Translations under genes and position numbers: made by a program
Source: 66-474 sp035606235
GTDB taxonomy: Bacteria > Pseudomonadota > Gammaproteobacteria > Xanthomonadales > Rhodanobacteraceae
Assembly: GCA_035606235.1 (NCBI GenBank)
Contig: DATNFU010000058.1
Location: forward strand, 1 to 41,836
DNA length: 41,836 nucleotides
Direction: 5' to 3'
Shown here: piece by piece, positions 21,560-28,858 of the stretch
Position numbering within the stretch: position 1 is the stretch's first letter
Layout: every line of letters starts with the position of its first letter
Notes under the pieces: generated by a model
What the model was told of the DNA's origin: nothing
Databases searched by the model: none
What the model saw: the letters and a program-made list of their open reading frames with translations, nothing else

Positions 21560-23032
21560 ATGAACAGCCGCGAGAACGAGCAAGATTCCGTAGAGACGGC
21601 GCGCACCGGCCCCGGCGCGGTGGTGAGCGAGCAGCAAGCGGCGTTGCGCGGCGTGCACAGCGAAGCCGCGGCAGCCCAGGCGCCCTCGCGCGCGTCGGGC
21701 AAGCATCACATTCACCGCGACAGCGACAGCGATGAGGCGGTGCTGGATGACCTGCAGAAGAAGGCGTTCCATTTTTTCGAGGTGCATGTCGATCACGAGA
21801 CCGGTCTAGTGCTGGATTCCACCCAGCCCGACGCGCCGTGCAGCATCGCCGCGGTCGGCTTTGCGTTGTCGTGTTATCCCGTCGCGGTGGAACGCGGCTG
21901 GATGTCGCGCGAGTTGGCGCTGTCGCATGCGCTGATGGCGGCGCGCTTCTTCGATAATGCCGACCAGAGCGGCGCGCCCGATGGCGTGGGCTACAAGGGT
22001 TTCTTCTATCACTTCCTGCATGCCGACACCGGCAGGCGCGCCTGGCAAAGCGAACTGTCCACCATCGACACCGCGTTGCTGCTGGCCGGCCTGCTGATCG
22101 CCGCGTACTATTTTTCCGACGGCACTGCGGGCGAACGCGAACTGCGTCACCGGGTCGATTCGATCTATGCGCGCGTGGATTGGCGCTGGGCACAGAACGG
22201 CGAAGCCTCGATCACGATGGGCTGGAACCCGGAATCGGGTTTTCTGCCGTGGCGATGGCTCGGCTACAACGAAGCCCTGTTGCTGTACGTGCTGGCGCTG
22301 GCCGCGCCGAGCCACAACGTGCAGCGCGACGCTTATGACGCATGGACATCCACGTATGAGTGGCGGCGCGTGTACGGCCACGACGTCTTGTACGGTGGGC
22401 CGCTTTTCATCCATCAGTTCTCGCACATCTGGCTGGATCTGCGCGGTATCCGCGATGGCTTCATGCGCCGCAAGGGCACCGATTATTTCGAGAACAGCCG
22501 CGTGTCCACGCGCATCCAGCGCGAATATGCCGCGCGCAATCCGCACAAGTTTCCCGGCTACGAAAAAAATTGCTGGGGATTTTCCGCCAGCGACGGGCCG
22601 GGCGACGGCAGTACGATCACAGTGACCGATACCGACGGCAAACAACGCGCGCGCACGTTCTACGGCTATCTCGCGCGCGGCGCGCCGTTCGGTCCGGATG
22701 ACGGCACGATATCGCCTTGGGCGGCGATCGCATCGCTGCCATTCGCGCCGTACAACGTGCTGCAAGCGGTACGTCACCTGGAAGACATGATCGGCCACAG
22801 CCCGAAAGGCTTCGGCTTCCACGCTTCCTTCAATTTTTCCTATCCCGATGGCGCCGAGCACGGCGGCTGGGTGTCGCCCTGGCACTACGCGCTGAACCAG
22901 GGGCCGATCGTGCTGATGATCGAGAACCACCGCTCCGGGCTGATCTGGAAATTGATGCGCGAATGCGGGCCGATCCGCGCCGGGCTGGAGCGTGCGGGCT
23001 TTGAGGGAGGATGGTTGGACAACAAATTGTAG
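21560..23032 (+). CDS. GH144 / glucoamylase-family protein, probable beta-1,2-glucan hydrolase
   Basis: 490 residues. A polar, low-complexity N-terminus (1-58) precedes an alpha/alpha-barrel domain with DDLQKKAFHFFEVHVDHETG, LSTIDTALLLAGLL, WNPESGFLPWRWLGYNEALL, HQFSHIWLDLRGI and APYNVLQAVRH. These are marks of the DUF/glycoamylase family that contains the GH144 endo-beta-1,2-glucanases. No signal peptide is visible, so a cytoplasmic place is likely, in contrast to the periplasmic members. It starts 3 bases after the glucan synthase stop without a good Shine-Dalgarno, suggesting translational coupling. The shared locus supports beta-1,2-glucan as substrate; this is inference. The stop codon TAG (23030-23032) is within a REP-like sequence. 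Confidence 0.8.
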   Translation: MNSRENEQDSVETARTGPGAVVSEQQAALRGVHSEAAAAQAPSRASGKHHIHRDSDSDEAVLDDLQKKAFHFFEVHVDHETGLVLDSTQPDAPCSIAAVGFALSCYPVAVERGWMSRELALSHALMAARFFDNADQSGAPDGVGYKGFFYHFLHADTGRRAWQSELSTIDTALLLAGLLIAAYYFSDGTAGERELRHRVDSIYARVDWRWAQNGEASITMGWNPESGFLPWRWLGYNEALLLYVLALAAPSHNVQRDAYDAWTSTYEWRRVYGHDVLYGGPLFIHQFSHIWLDLRGIRDGFMRRKGTDYFENSRVSTRIQREYAARNPHKFPGYEKNCWGFSASDGPGDGSTITVTDTDGKQRARTFYGYLARGAPFGPDDGTISPWAAIASLPFAPYNVLQAVRHLEDMIGHSPKGFGFHASFNFSYPDGAEHGGWVSPWHYALNQGPIVLMIENHRSGLIWKLMRECGPIRAGLERAGFEGGWLDNKL

Positions 23033-23060
23033 GGAGCGAGCGTGCCCGCTATCGCTAGCC
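23029..23060. repeat. REP-like half site at the end of the GH144-like gene
   Basis: GTAGGGAGCGAGCGTGCCCG starts at the stop codon of the upstream gene (TAG 23030-23032) and continues CTATCGC. The GCGAG...CTATCGC arrangement is an imperfect stem. It resembles the GTAGGAGC class at 2396 and 7507. Confidence 0.6.
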
Positions 23061-23091
23061 GATTGATTTACCTCGCACAAGGAGCCCCACC

Positions 23092-23907
23092 ATGTCCATA
23101 CGGACGGACCGATTCCTCAAGGACCAGAACGCGCTGGTCACCGGCGCCAACTCCGGCATCGGCGAAGCCATGGCGCGCGAACTCGCCGCGCGCGGCGCCA
23201 ATGTAGTGATCAATTACGTCGTGCAGCCGGAAGTCGCGCAGCGGATTGCCGACGAGATCAATGCCGCAGGTGCTGGCAGGGCGATCGCGATCCAGGCCGA
23301 CGTCAGCAAGGAGGACGACGTGCGCGGCATGTTCACCGACGCGATCAGGCAGTTCGGGACGCTCGACATCGTGTGCAGCAACGCCGGCATACAGAAGGAT
23401 TCCGCATTCGTGGACATGACCCTTGCGGAATGGGACAAAGTGATCGGCGTCAATCTCACCGGCGCGTTCCTGTGTGCGCGCGCAGCTGCGCGCGAATTCA
23501 CCCGCCGCGGCATGCGCTCCGTCTCGTGCGCGCTCGGCAAGATCATCTTCACCAGTTCGGTGCATCAGGTGATCCCGTGGGCCGGGCACGCCAACTACGC
23601 CAGCACCAAGGGCGGCATCATGCTGCTGATGAAATCCATCGCGCAGGAACTGGCGCCGCAAAAAATCCGCGTCAACGCGATCGCGCCCGGCGCGATCAAG
23701 ACGCCCATCAACCATGACGCCTGGGCCACGCCCGATGCGGAAAGCCGGTTGCTGAAGCTGATCCCCTGCGGACGGGTGGGCGTGCCCGAAGACATCGCCA
23801 AGGCCGCCGCCTGGCTGGCCTCCGACGACTCCGACTACCTCTACGGCACCACGATTTTCGTGGACGGCGGGATGACGCTGTATCCGGGGTTTGCGACCGG
23901 CGGGTGA
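23092..23907 (+). CDS. Glucose 1-dehydrogenase-like short-chain dehydrogenase
   Basis: 271 residues with TGANSGIG (17-24), the NAG motif (SNAGIQK), catalytic YASTK (Tyr169, Lys173) and IAPGAIKTPIN in the substrate loop. The overall pattern matches bacterial glucose 1-dehydrogenases, which oxidise beta-D-glucose to gluconolactone with NAD(P)+, but the SDR family is broad and the true substrate may differ. An insertion between residues 125 and 155 (RRGMRSVSCALGKI) is longer than usual. AAGGAG lies seven or so bases before the ATG. It follows the glucan enzymes and could act on released glucose. Confidence 0.8.
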   Translation: MSIRTDRFLKDQNALVTGANSGIGEAMARELAARGANVVINYVVQPEVAQRIADEINAAGAGRAIAIQADVSKEDDVRGMFTDAIRQFGTLDIVCSNAGIQKDSAFVDMTLAEWDKVIGVNLTGAFLCARAAAREFTRRGMRSVSCALGKIIFTSSVHQVIPWAGHANYASTKGGIMLLMKSIAQELAPQKIRVNAIAPGAIKTPINHDAWATPDAESRLLKLIPCGRVGVPEDIAKAAAWLASDDSDYLYGTTIFVDGGMTLYPGFATGG

Positions 23908-23921
23908 GAATATGCGCTTGC

Positions 23922-23953
23922 GAGTTGCCTTGAATGGCAACTCGGGCATGCCC
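23922..23953 (+). terminator. Possible terminator hairpin after the SDR gene
   Basis: GAGTTGCC (23922-23929) and GGCAACTC (23936-23943) form a perfect 8-base stem with a TTGAAT loop, directly followed by the palindrome GGGCATGCCC. There is no T-run, so factor-independent termination is uncertain. Confidence 0.45.
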
Positions 23954-24090
23954 GGACGCACGAGGCAGGGATGCCAAGGGCCGGGGTTGCTTGGCGAGCG
24001 CTGGATGCGGAGCCTGGCAACAGCGTCTGCATGCGCCTGGAATTGCGGCGAAGTCGCGCTGCAACAAGACTCCATGCGACAATCCGCATC

Positions 24091-24126
24091 ACGCGCTCGT
24101 AGCTCAGCTGGTGGTTCAGCGAGCGC
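24091..24126 (+). pseudogene. Truncated tRNA-Arg-like remnant
   Basis: Bases 24091-24111 are identical to 24229-24249, the start of the intact tRNA-Arg plus two bases upstream. After the acceptor 5' strand and D-arm start (GCGCTCGTAGCTCAGCTGG), the sequence goes to GGTTC and then CGAGCGC (24120-24126), the complement of the acceptor 5' strand. So both acceptor strands remain but the anticodon arm is gone. It cannot be a functional tRNA; it looks like a deletion product of a tandem copy. Confidence 0.65.
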
Positions 24127-24230
24127 TTGCGCGATGCGTCGGATCGCATCGCCGCGCGAGCAGAACCGGGGAGGCATGGACGCCGACCGGATCAGCTCAC
24201 CAGGGAAGGTTCATGCGATCATCTCCCAAC

Positions 24231-24307
24231 GCGCTCGTAGCTCAGCTGGATAGAGTACTGCCCTCCGAAGGCAGTGGTCGGAGGTTCGAATCCTCTCGAG
24301 CGCGCCA
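24231..24307 (+). tRNA. tRNA-Arg (anticodon CCG)
   Basis: 77 bases that fold fully: acceptor GCGCTCG/CGAGCGC, D stem GCTC/GAGT, anticodon stem CTGCC/GGCAG with loop CTCCGAA (anticodon CCG, reads CGG), T arm GGAGG-TTCGAAT-CCTCT, discriminator G and encoded CCA. Confidence 0.97.
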
Positions 24308-24635
24308 ATCTTCCTGGAACAAATCTGTTTCTGTGATACGACTTTTATGGCTGTGTCCGGAAGACCAGTAAGGGCGTCTGACAACCGCGCTCTTTGAAGC
24401 AACAGCGCGACATCTCGTGCTGCCCCTTCGACCCAGCACTGCCGCCGCGGTCAGTGCCGGTGGACTCGCCCTCCGCTGGCGGCCGCAGGTTCGCTGCGGG
24501 CCCCTCTCTACGGGTTGCCAGCACGCGGCTTTCGGAACGGCTGTCCGCGGCATCGTTCGGCGACGCGATCGTCGACGCACACACTCGCGCCGTCGCTCGG
24601 CTAAATTGCGCCAATCTCCTGCGCAAGAACGAGCA
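24308..24635. other. Intergenic region between tRNA-Arg and the threonine aldolase gene
   Basis: 328 bases. The aldolase frame is open back to 24417, but the reading has the Arg/Ala-rich look of a non-coding frame and the family begins at MIDLRSDT. One stem, CCGCAG (24483-24488) with CTGCGG (24494-24499) and a GTTCG loop followed by a C/T-rich run, could be a weak terminator. Nothing else is recognised. Confidence 0.4.
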
Positions 24636-25682
24636 ATGATCGACCTTAGAAGCGATACCGTCACCCGTCCGACCCCCGCCATGCGCAACGCCATGGCTGC
24701 CGCCGAAGTGGGCGATGATGTCTATGGCGAAGACCCGACCGTCAACGCGCTCGAAACGCTCGCCGCGGAAATGCTCGGCACGGAAGCGGCGGTGTTCGTC
24801 TGCAGCGGCACCCAGAGCAACCTCATCGCCCTGCTTAGCCACTGCCAGCGCGGTGACGAATACATCGTCGGCCAGCAGGCGCACACATACAAATACGAAG
24901 GCGGCGGCGCGGCGGTGCTGGGCGGCATCCAGCCGCAACCGCTGGAGTTCTGCGCGGATGGCACGCTGGATCTTGAGCGGGTCGCTGCCGCGATCAAACC
25001 GGACGACAACCACTTCGCGCGCACCCGGCTGCTCTGCCTGGAGAACACGATGGGCGGCAAGGTATTGCCGCTGGATTATCTGCAACGCGCGCGTGAGTTC
25101 GTCGACGCGCGCAAGCTGGGCCTGCACCTGGATGGCGCACGCGCATTCAACGCCGCCGTGAAACTCGGCGTGCCGATCAACACGATCAGCCGCCACTTCG
25201 ACACGGTGTCGCTATGCTTGTCGAAAGGCCTGGGCGCGCCGGTGGGTTCCGTGCTGTGCGGCAAGCGTGATCTCATCACGCACGCGCGGCGCTGGCGCAA
25301 GGTGGTCGGGGGCGGCATGCGCCAGGCCGGCATCCTCGCTGCAGCGGGCATCATCGCGCTGAAACAGCACGTGGATCGGCTGGCGGAAGATCACGCGAAT
25401 GCGCTGCGGCTTGCGGAAGGTTTGGCCGCGATTCCCGCGCTGGGCGTGGACCCGGCATCCGTGCAGACCAACATGGTGTTCTGCAGCGTCGCGGACGGTG
25501 ACATGCGTCCCTTGCAGGCGCATCTGAGAGCGAATGGAATCCTGATCGGCAGCGGAAACCCGCTGCGCCTCGTCACGCACCTGGACGTTTCCGCGGACGA
25601 CGTGGACAAGGTCGTTGCCGCGTTCGGCGGCTATTTCGCGAACCGGGGGGAATCGGCGCTGACAGAGGAAAATGGCGCATGA
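24636..25682 (+). CDS. ltaE: Low-specificity L-threonine aldolase
   Basis: 348 residues. It begins with the family signature MIDLRSDTVTRPTPAMRNAM, has VGDDVYGEDPTVNALE, CSGTQSNLIALL and HLDGARAFNA (PLP contacts), and the Schiff-base lysine Lys197 in LCLSKGLGAPVGS. The enzyme splits L-threonine or L-allo-threonine into glycine and acetaldehyde in the cytoplasm. The length is typical. No strong Shine-Dalgarno is seen before the ATG. Its stop overlaps the start of the GH39 gene (ATGA), so the two are co-translated, although no shared pathway is obvious. Confidence 0.93.
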   Translation: MIDLRSDTVTRPTPAMRNAMAAAEVGDDVYGEDPTVNALETLAAEMLGTEAAVFVCSGTQSNLIALLSHCQRGDEYIVGQQAHTYKYEGGGAAVLGGIQPQPLEFCADGTLDLERVAAAIKPDDNHFARTRLLCLENTMGGKVLPLDYLQRAREFVDARKLGLHLDGARAFNAAVKLGVPINTISRHFDTVSLCLSKGLGAPVGSVLCGKRDLITHARRWRKVVGGGMRQAGILAAAGIIALKQHVDRLAEDHANALRLAEGLAAIPALGVDPASVQTNMVFCSVADGDMRPLQAHLRANGILIGSGNPLRLVTHLDVSADDVDKVVAAFGGYFANRGESALTEENGA

Positions 25683-27118
25683 GAACGACCTTCACCTGCA
25701 ATCTCGATGGCTCCGGAAGCGCACTCGCTCACGTATGGAGTCACACCATCGGAAGTGGCCGCGCGCTGCTGGCGCTGCGCGCCGACTGGCAGGCCCAGAT
25801 GCGCAAGACCCATGCCGAACTCGGTGTGCGCTATGTGCGCTTCCACGGGCTGCTGAACGATGAAATGTCCACATACATCATCGAAATGGACAAGGACGTG
25901 TACTCGTTCTTCAACGCCGACCAAATCTTCGATTTCCTGGTCTCGATCGGCATGAAGCCGTTCGTGGAATTCTCCTTCATGCCCACGGCCCTGCAGTCGG
26001 GCGGCGATACCGTGTTCTTCTACCGGGCCAACGTCACCCCACCGCGCGATTACGCCAAGTGGGCGGACCTGATCAAGCGGCTGGTTTCACATTGGGTTGA
26101 TCGCTACGGACTCGCCGAGGTGCGCTCGTGGTATTTCGAGGTGTGGAACGAGCCCAACCTCGACGCCTTCTGGAAAGGGCGACAGGCCGATTATTTCAAG
26201 CTCTATCAATACACGGCCGCTGCGATCAAGGCAGTGGACGCGGATATCCGCGTCGGCGGCCCGGCGACCGCCGATGACGAATGGGTCCCCGATTTCCTGG
26301 AGTTCTGCGAGAAGAACAAGTTGCCGGTCGATTTCGTTTCGGCCCATCACTACCCGACCGACGCGCTCGGCAAACCGGGCGACGACACCGAAGCCCAACT
26401 TTCCGATGCACCGCGCGACGTACTGATCCAGCGGGTCGGCAAGATGCGCCAAGCGGTCGGAGACCGCAAGCTCTGCTACACCGAGTGGAACTCATCGTCC
26501 AATCCCTTTTTCGCCTTCCACGATGAACCATACGCCGCGGCGTTCCTGTTCAAGAACATGCTTGGCGTCGCCGACTTCGTGCACTGTTACAGCTGGTGGA
26601 CGTTCTCCGACCTCTTCGAGGAGAACTATTTCTCCTCGCTCCCGTTCCACGGCAGCTTCGGCCTGCAAACCATCCATGGGATCGCCAAGCCCAGCTACCG
26701 CGCGATGCAGTTGCTCCACGATCTTGGCGACGAACGCCTGCCGGTGACAGGCTCGCACCCGACCGTCGATGCCTGGGCCGTACGTCGCGACGACACGCAC
26801 GTGGACCTGCTGCTGACCAACCACGCGTTTCCGCACCACGACATTGCGACCCAGGCCGTGACCTGGCACGTGCAAAGTTCGCGCAAAGCGGCCTCGGCCA
26901 GCGCGCGGCGGGTGGACGATGCCCATTGCAACAGCCGTCAGGCGTGGGTGGACATGGGCTCGCCCGACTACCTAGACGCCGCGCAAGTCGCCACGTTGCA
27001 CAGCGCATCGCTCCTGCAATCCGAAGCGACTGCAATCACGCCACGCGAGGACGGATTCGATGTCGTGATCACCCTGCCGCCGCACTCGATCGCAGCAGTG
27101 CGGATCGAGCTGGCCTGA
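25679..27118 (+). CDS. GH39 family glycosidase (beta-xylosidase-like)
   Basis: 479 residues. A TIM barrel has RYVRFHGLLNDEM (substrate loop), WYFEVWNEPNLDAFW with the acid/base Glu158, FVSAHHYPTD, and YTEWNSSSNP with the nucleophile Glu269. These match GH39, whose known members are beta-xylosidases and alpha-L-iduronidases. The C-terminal part (about 370-479) is the beta-sandwich. There is no signal peptide, so the enzyme acts on imported oligosaccharides. It begins by ATGA overlap with the threonine aldolase gene. The exact sugar is not predictable, but bacterial cytoplasmic members near sugar enzymes are most often xylosidases. Confidence 0.88.
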   Translation: MRTTFTCNLDGSGSALAHVWSHTIGSGRALLALRADWQAQMRKTHAELGVRYVRFHGLLNDEMSTYIIEMDKDVYSFFNADQIFDFLVSIGMKPFVEFSFMPTALQSGGDTVFFYRANVTPPRDYAKWADLIKRLVSHWVDRYGLAEVRSWYFEVWNEPNLDAFWKGRQADYFKLYQYTAAAIKAVDADIRVGGPATADDEWVPDFLEFCEKNKLPVDFVSAHHYPTDALGKPGDDTEAQLSDAPRDVLIQRVGKMRQAVGDRKLCYTEWNSSSNPFFAFHDEPYAAAFLFKNMLGVADFVHCYSWWTFSDLFEENYFSSLPFHGSFGLQTIHGIAKPSYRAMQLLHDLGDERLPVTGSHPTVDAWAVRRDDTHVDLLLTNHAFPHHDIATQAVTWHVQSSRKAASASARRVDDAHCNSRQAWVDMGSPDYLDAAQVATLHSASLLQSEATAITPREDGFDVVITLPPHSIAAVRIELA

Positions 27119-27546
27119 GAGCGGAGATAGGTGGCGTGGCCGCCCGTCGATCTTCAGCCAACTCCGGTGCTTGCTCGCATCAAATGCGCGCGACAAAGCT
27201 GTCATCCAATGCCTCAGCCTGGATCATCGACATCTGCGCGCCGGGACCACGGTGACCAAAGATCCGACAGGCTCATCGTAGGTGACAATGCGTTGCTGAT
27301 CGTCGGGTGGCCGCCACGCTCTCGCGCATGTGTGCGACCGGCCCGTTGCAATCATTCCAGAGGATGCGCCGCGCGCGCCACCCTATTCAGCGCTGGTGAC
27401 TGACTTCCCGCAAAGCAGATTGTCGCTAGCGGAAGCAACCGGCCGCACTGGGACTGTCGTGATCCGGCCAAGACCGGTCGGCCGGGCTCTTCAAATGTGC
27501 GACGCAAAGCTGCCATTCCGGTGATCCGGGCGCGCCGACTGGCGCT
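27119..27546. other. Convergent intergenic region with an imperfect direct repeat
   Basis: 428 bases between genes that face each other. Bases 27180-27205 and 27491-27519 are similar (TCAAATG, then GCGAC, AAAGCTG and CAT in the same order). A stem CCGGCC (27464-27469) with GGCCGG (27480-27485) could serve as a terminator. No coding potential is recognised. Confidence 0.4.
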
Positions 27547-27870
27547 TCAGTGGTCCTCCGCCTCCATCGTTGTCCACCAGCAAGCCAATAGCGACATGCC
27601 GGCGATCGCCGACACGAGGATGATTGCGGACGCCGACGGCTTACCACTGATCCATTCCTGCCAACCGGCATGCAGCAACGGCGCAGACAGGAGGCCCAGC
27701 CACGATGCCCCTGCGCCCGCCAGGACGCCAGCCCACAGCGGCCACACTGCGCGATGTCGGCGCGGGGGCAACTGTTGCACCACGCGATCGGAAAAGCCGT
27801 CGTCGAATACCGGGCCCTCGAATTGCTCACGCAGCAGCGCTTCAATCGCTTCGTCTTGTGATTGGTTCAT
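27547..27870 (-). CDS. Small membrane protein, putative anti-sigma factor of the adjacent ECF sigma factor
   Basis: 107 residues. The cytoplasmic N-terminus has EAIEALLREQFEGPVFDDGF and RVVQQLPPRR, a pattern I know from short proteins encoded after ECF sigma genes in xanthomonads. Two membrane helices follow (about 42-66 and 80-100). The usual zinc anti-sigma motif (HxxxCxxC) is absent. The start overlaps the sigma gene stop by 4 bases, and GAGGAG lies seven or eight bases before the ATG. The role as anti-sigma factor is inferred from position and topology only. Confidence 0.65.
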   Translation of the reverse strand: MNQSQDEAIEALLREQFEGPVFDDGFSDRVVQQLPPRRHRAVWPLWAGVLAGAGASWLGLLSAPLLHAGWQEWISGKPSASAIILVSAIAGMSLLACWWTTMEAEDH

Positions 27871-28436
27871 GGTGTTTGCTCCTCATCGACATCGTGCCAC
27901 GCGGCCAACCATGCCTTCAGTTTTGCCTTGCCGCGGGTGGCGTGGGTTTTCACCGTGCCCAGCGGCATCGTCAACACATAGGCCGCTTCTTCATGGCTCA
28001 GGCCCAGTTGCACGCAATGCAGCAGCACTGTCCGTTCGGGCCCAGACAGGCGTCGCATCGCGCGTTCCATATCCACCTGCAGATCGAGCGCATGGGCCGG
28101 CGCCGGCAACAGCTTGGTCGTGTCATCGTCGCGATCGAGCGGCAACGACTTTTTCCTGCATGCCTGCAAGAAGCAGGTATAGGCGATGCGGTAAAGCCAG
28201 GTTGAGAAACGTGCGTCGCCGCGAAACTGATCCAGCTTCCGCCACGCCAGCAGGAACGATTCCTGCGCCAGATCATCGGCCGCGGCATGGTCGCCGTGCA
28301 GCATGTGGCGCAACTGCGCACGCACCATGCCTTGGTGGCGACGCACCAATTGTTCAAACGCGCGCGGGTCATCGCCCAATCGCGCCCGGACCACCAGCGC
28401 CTGATCAATGCGCGCCTCGGCGGCGCCGTCAGCCAC
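27867..28436 (-). CDS. ECF-type RNA polymerase sigma factor
   Basis: 189 residues with a GTG start. Region 2 is AFEQLVRRHQGMVRAQLRHM...DDLAQESFLLAWRKLDQFRG...FSTWLYRIAYTCFLQACRKK (about 27-96). Region 4 is LSGPERTVLLHCVQLGLSHEEAAYVLTMPLGTVKTHATRGKAKLKAWL (about 130-177), the helix-turn-helix for the -35 element. It directs transcription of a small regulon, often including its own operon. It overlaps the membrane protein gene upstream by 8 bases and the putative anti-sigma gene by 4. The signal it answers to is unknown; the beta-lactamase-like gene nearby on the same strand could be a target, but no shared promoter is visible. Confidence 0.92.
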   Translation of the reverse strand: MADGAAEARIDQALVVRARLGDDPRAFEQLVRRHQGMVRAQLRHMLHGDHAAADDLAQESFLLAWRKLDQFRGDARFSTWLYRIAYTCFLQACRKKSLPLDRDDDTTKLLPAPAHALDLQVDMERAMRRLSGPERTVLLHCVQLGLSHEEAAYVLTMPLGTVKTHATRGKAKLKAWLAAWHDVDEEQTP

Positions 28437-28797
28437 GCATCTTCTCGCGGCGATTCAACCACCAGCTGGCGAGATAACCGAAACCGGTCATCAGCGGCAA
28501 CAGGCCAAGCCCCCACAGGCTGCCGATGCTGTGGCCATTGTCGAACTGGCCCGGCAAAGCGAGAAACATCGCCATCAGCCCGAGCCCTCCGCCGATCAAT
28601 ACCAACGCCCGGCGACGTTCGGAATACTCCACGTTTGGCTCGCCCAGTAACTGGGGCGGAAACTCGACGCCCTTGTCTGCCAGTTGCAGCATGGTTCGAT
28701 AGCGTGCCTGCGTTTGCTGATAGCGGTAACGCAGCAGGATCAGGACGATCAGTACGGGTGCCAACATCACGACGAGGGGAATGAAGATGTATTCCAT
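28429..28797 (-). CDS. Small DUF6249-like membrane protein
   Basis: 122 residues. The first helix (about 2-24, IFIPLVVMLAPVLIVLILL) is followed by a charged stretch, RYRYQQTQARYRTMLQLADKGVEFPPQLL, and two more helices (about 68-85 and 96-115). This layout, with LADKGVEFPPELL-like sequence, is common in DUF6249 proteins of unknown role that are encoded beside ECF sigma genes in proteobacteria. GGAG lies eight bases before the ATG at 28797. A longer frame is open upstream but has no such site and is unlike the family. It is the first gene of the three-gene sigma module. Confidence 0.75.
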   Translation of the reverse strand: MEYIFIPLVVMLAPVLIVLILLRYRYQQTQARYRTMLQLADKGVEFPPQLLGEPNVEYSERRRALVLIGGGLGLMAMFLALPGQFDNGHSIGSLWGLGLLPLMTGFGYLASWWLNRREKMRG

Positions 28798-28858
28798 TGA
28801 AATACTCCGGGATGAGTTGCGTGGATTCTGGATACCGCGTCTGGCTTCTTGTCGGGTG

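Noticed and set aside
24417..24635. 73-codon N-terminal extension of threonine aldolase
   Set aside because: Composition is Arg-rich and unlike the family, which begins at MIDLRSDT.
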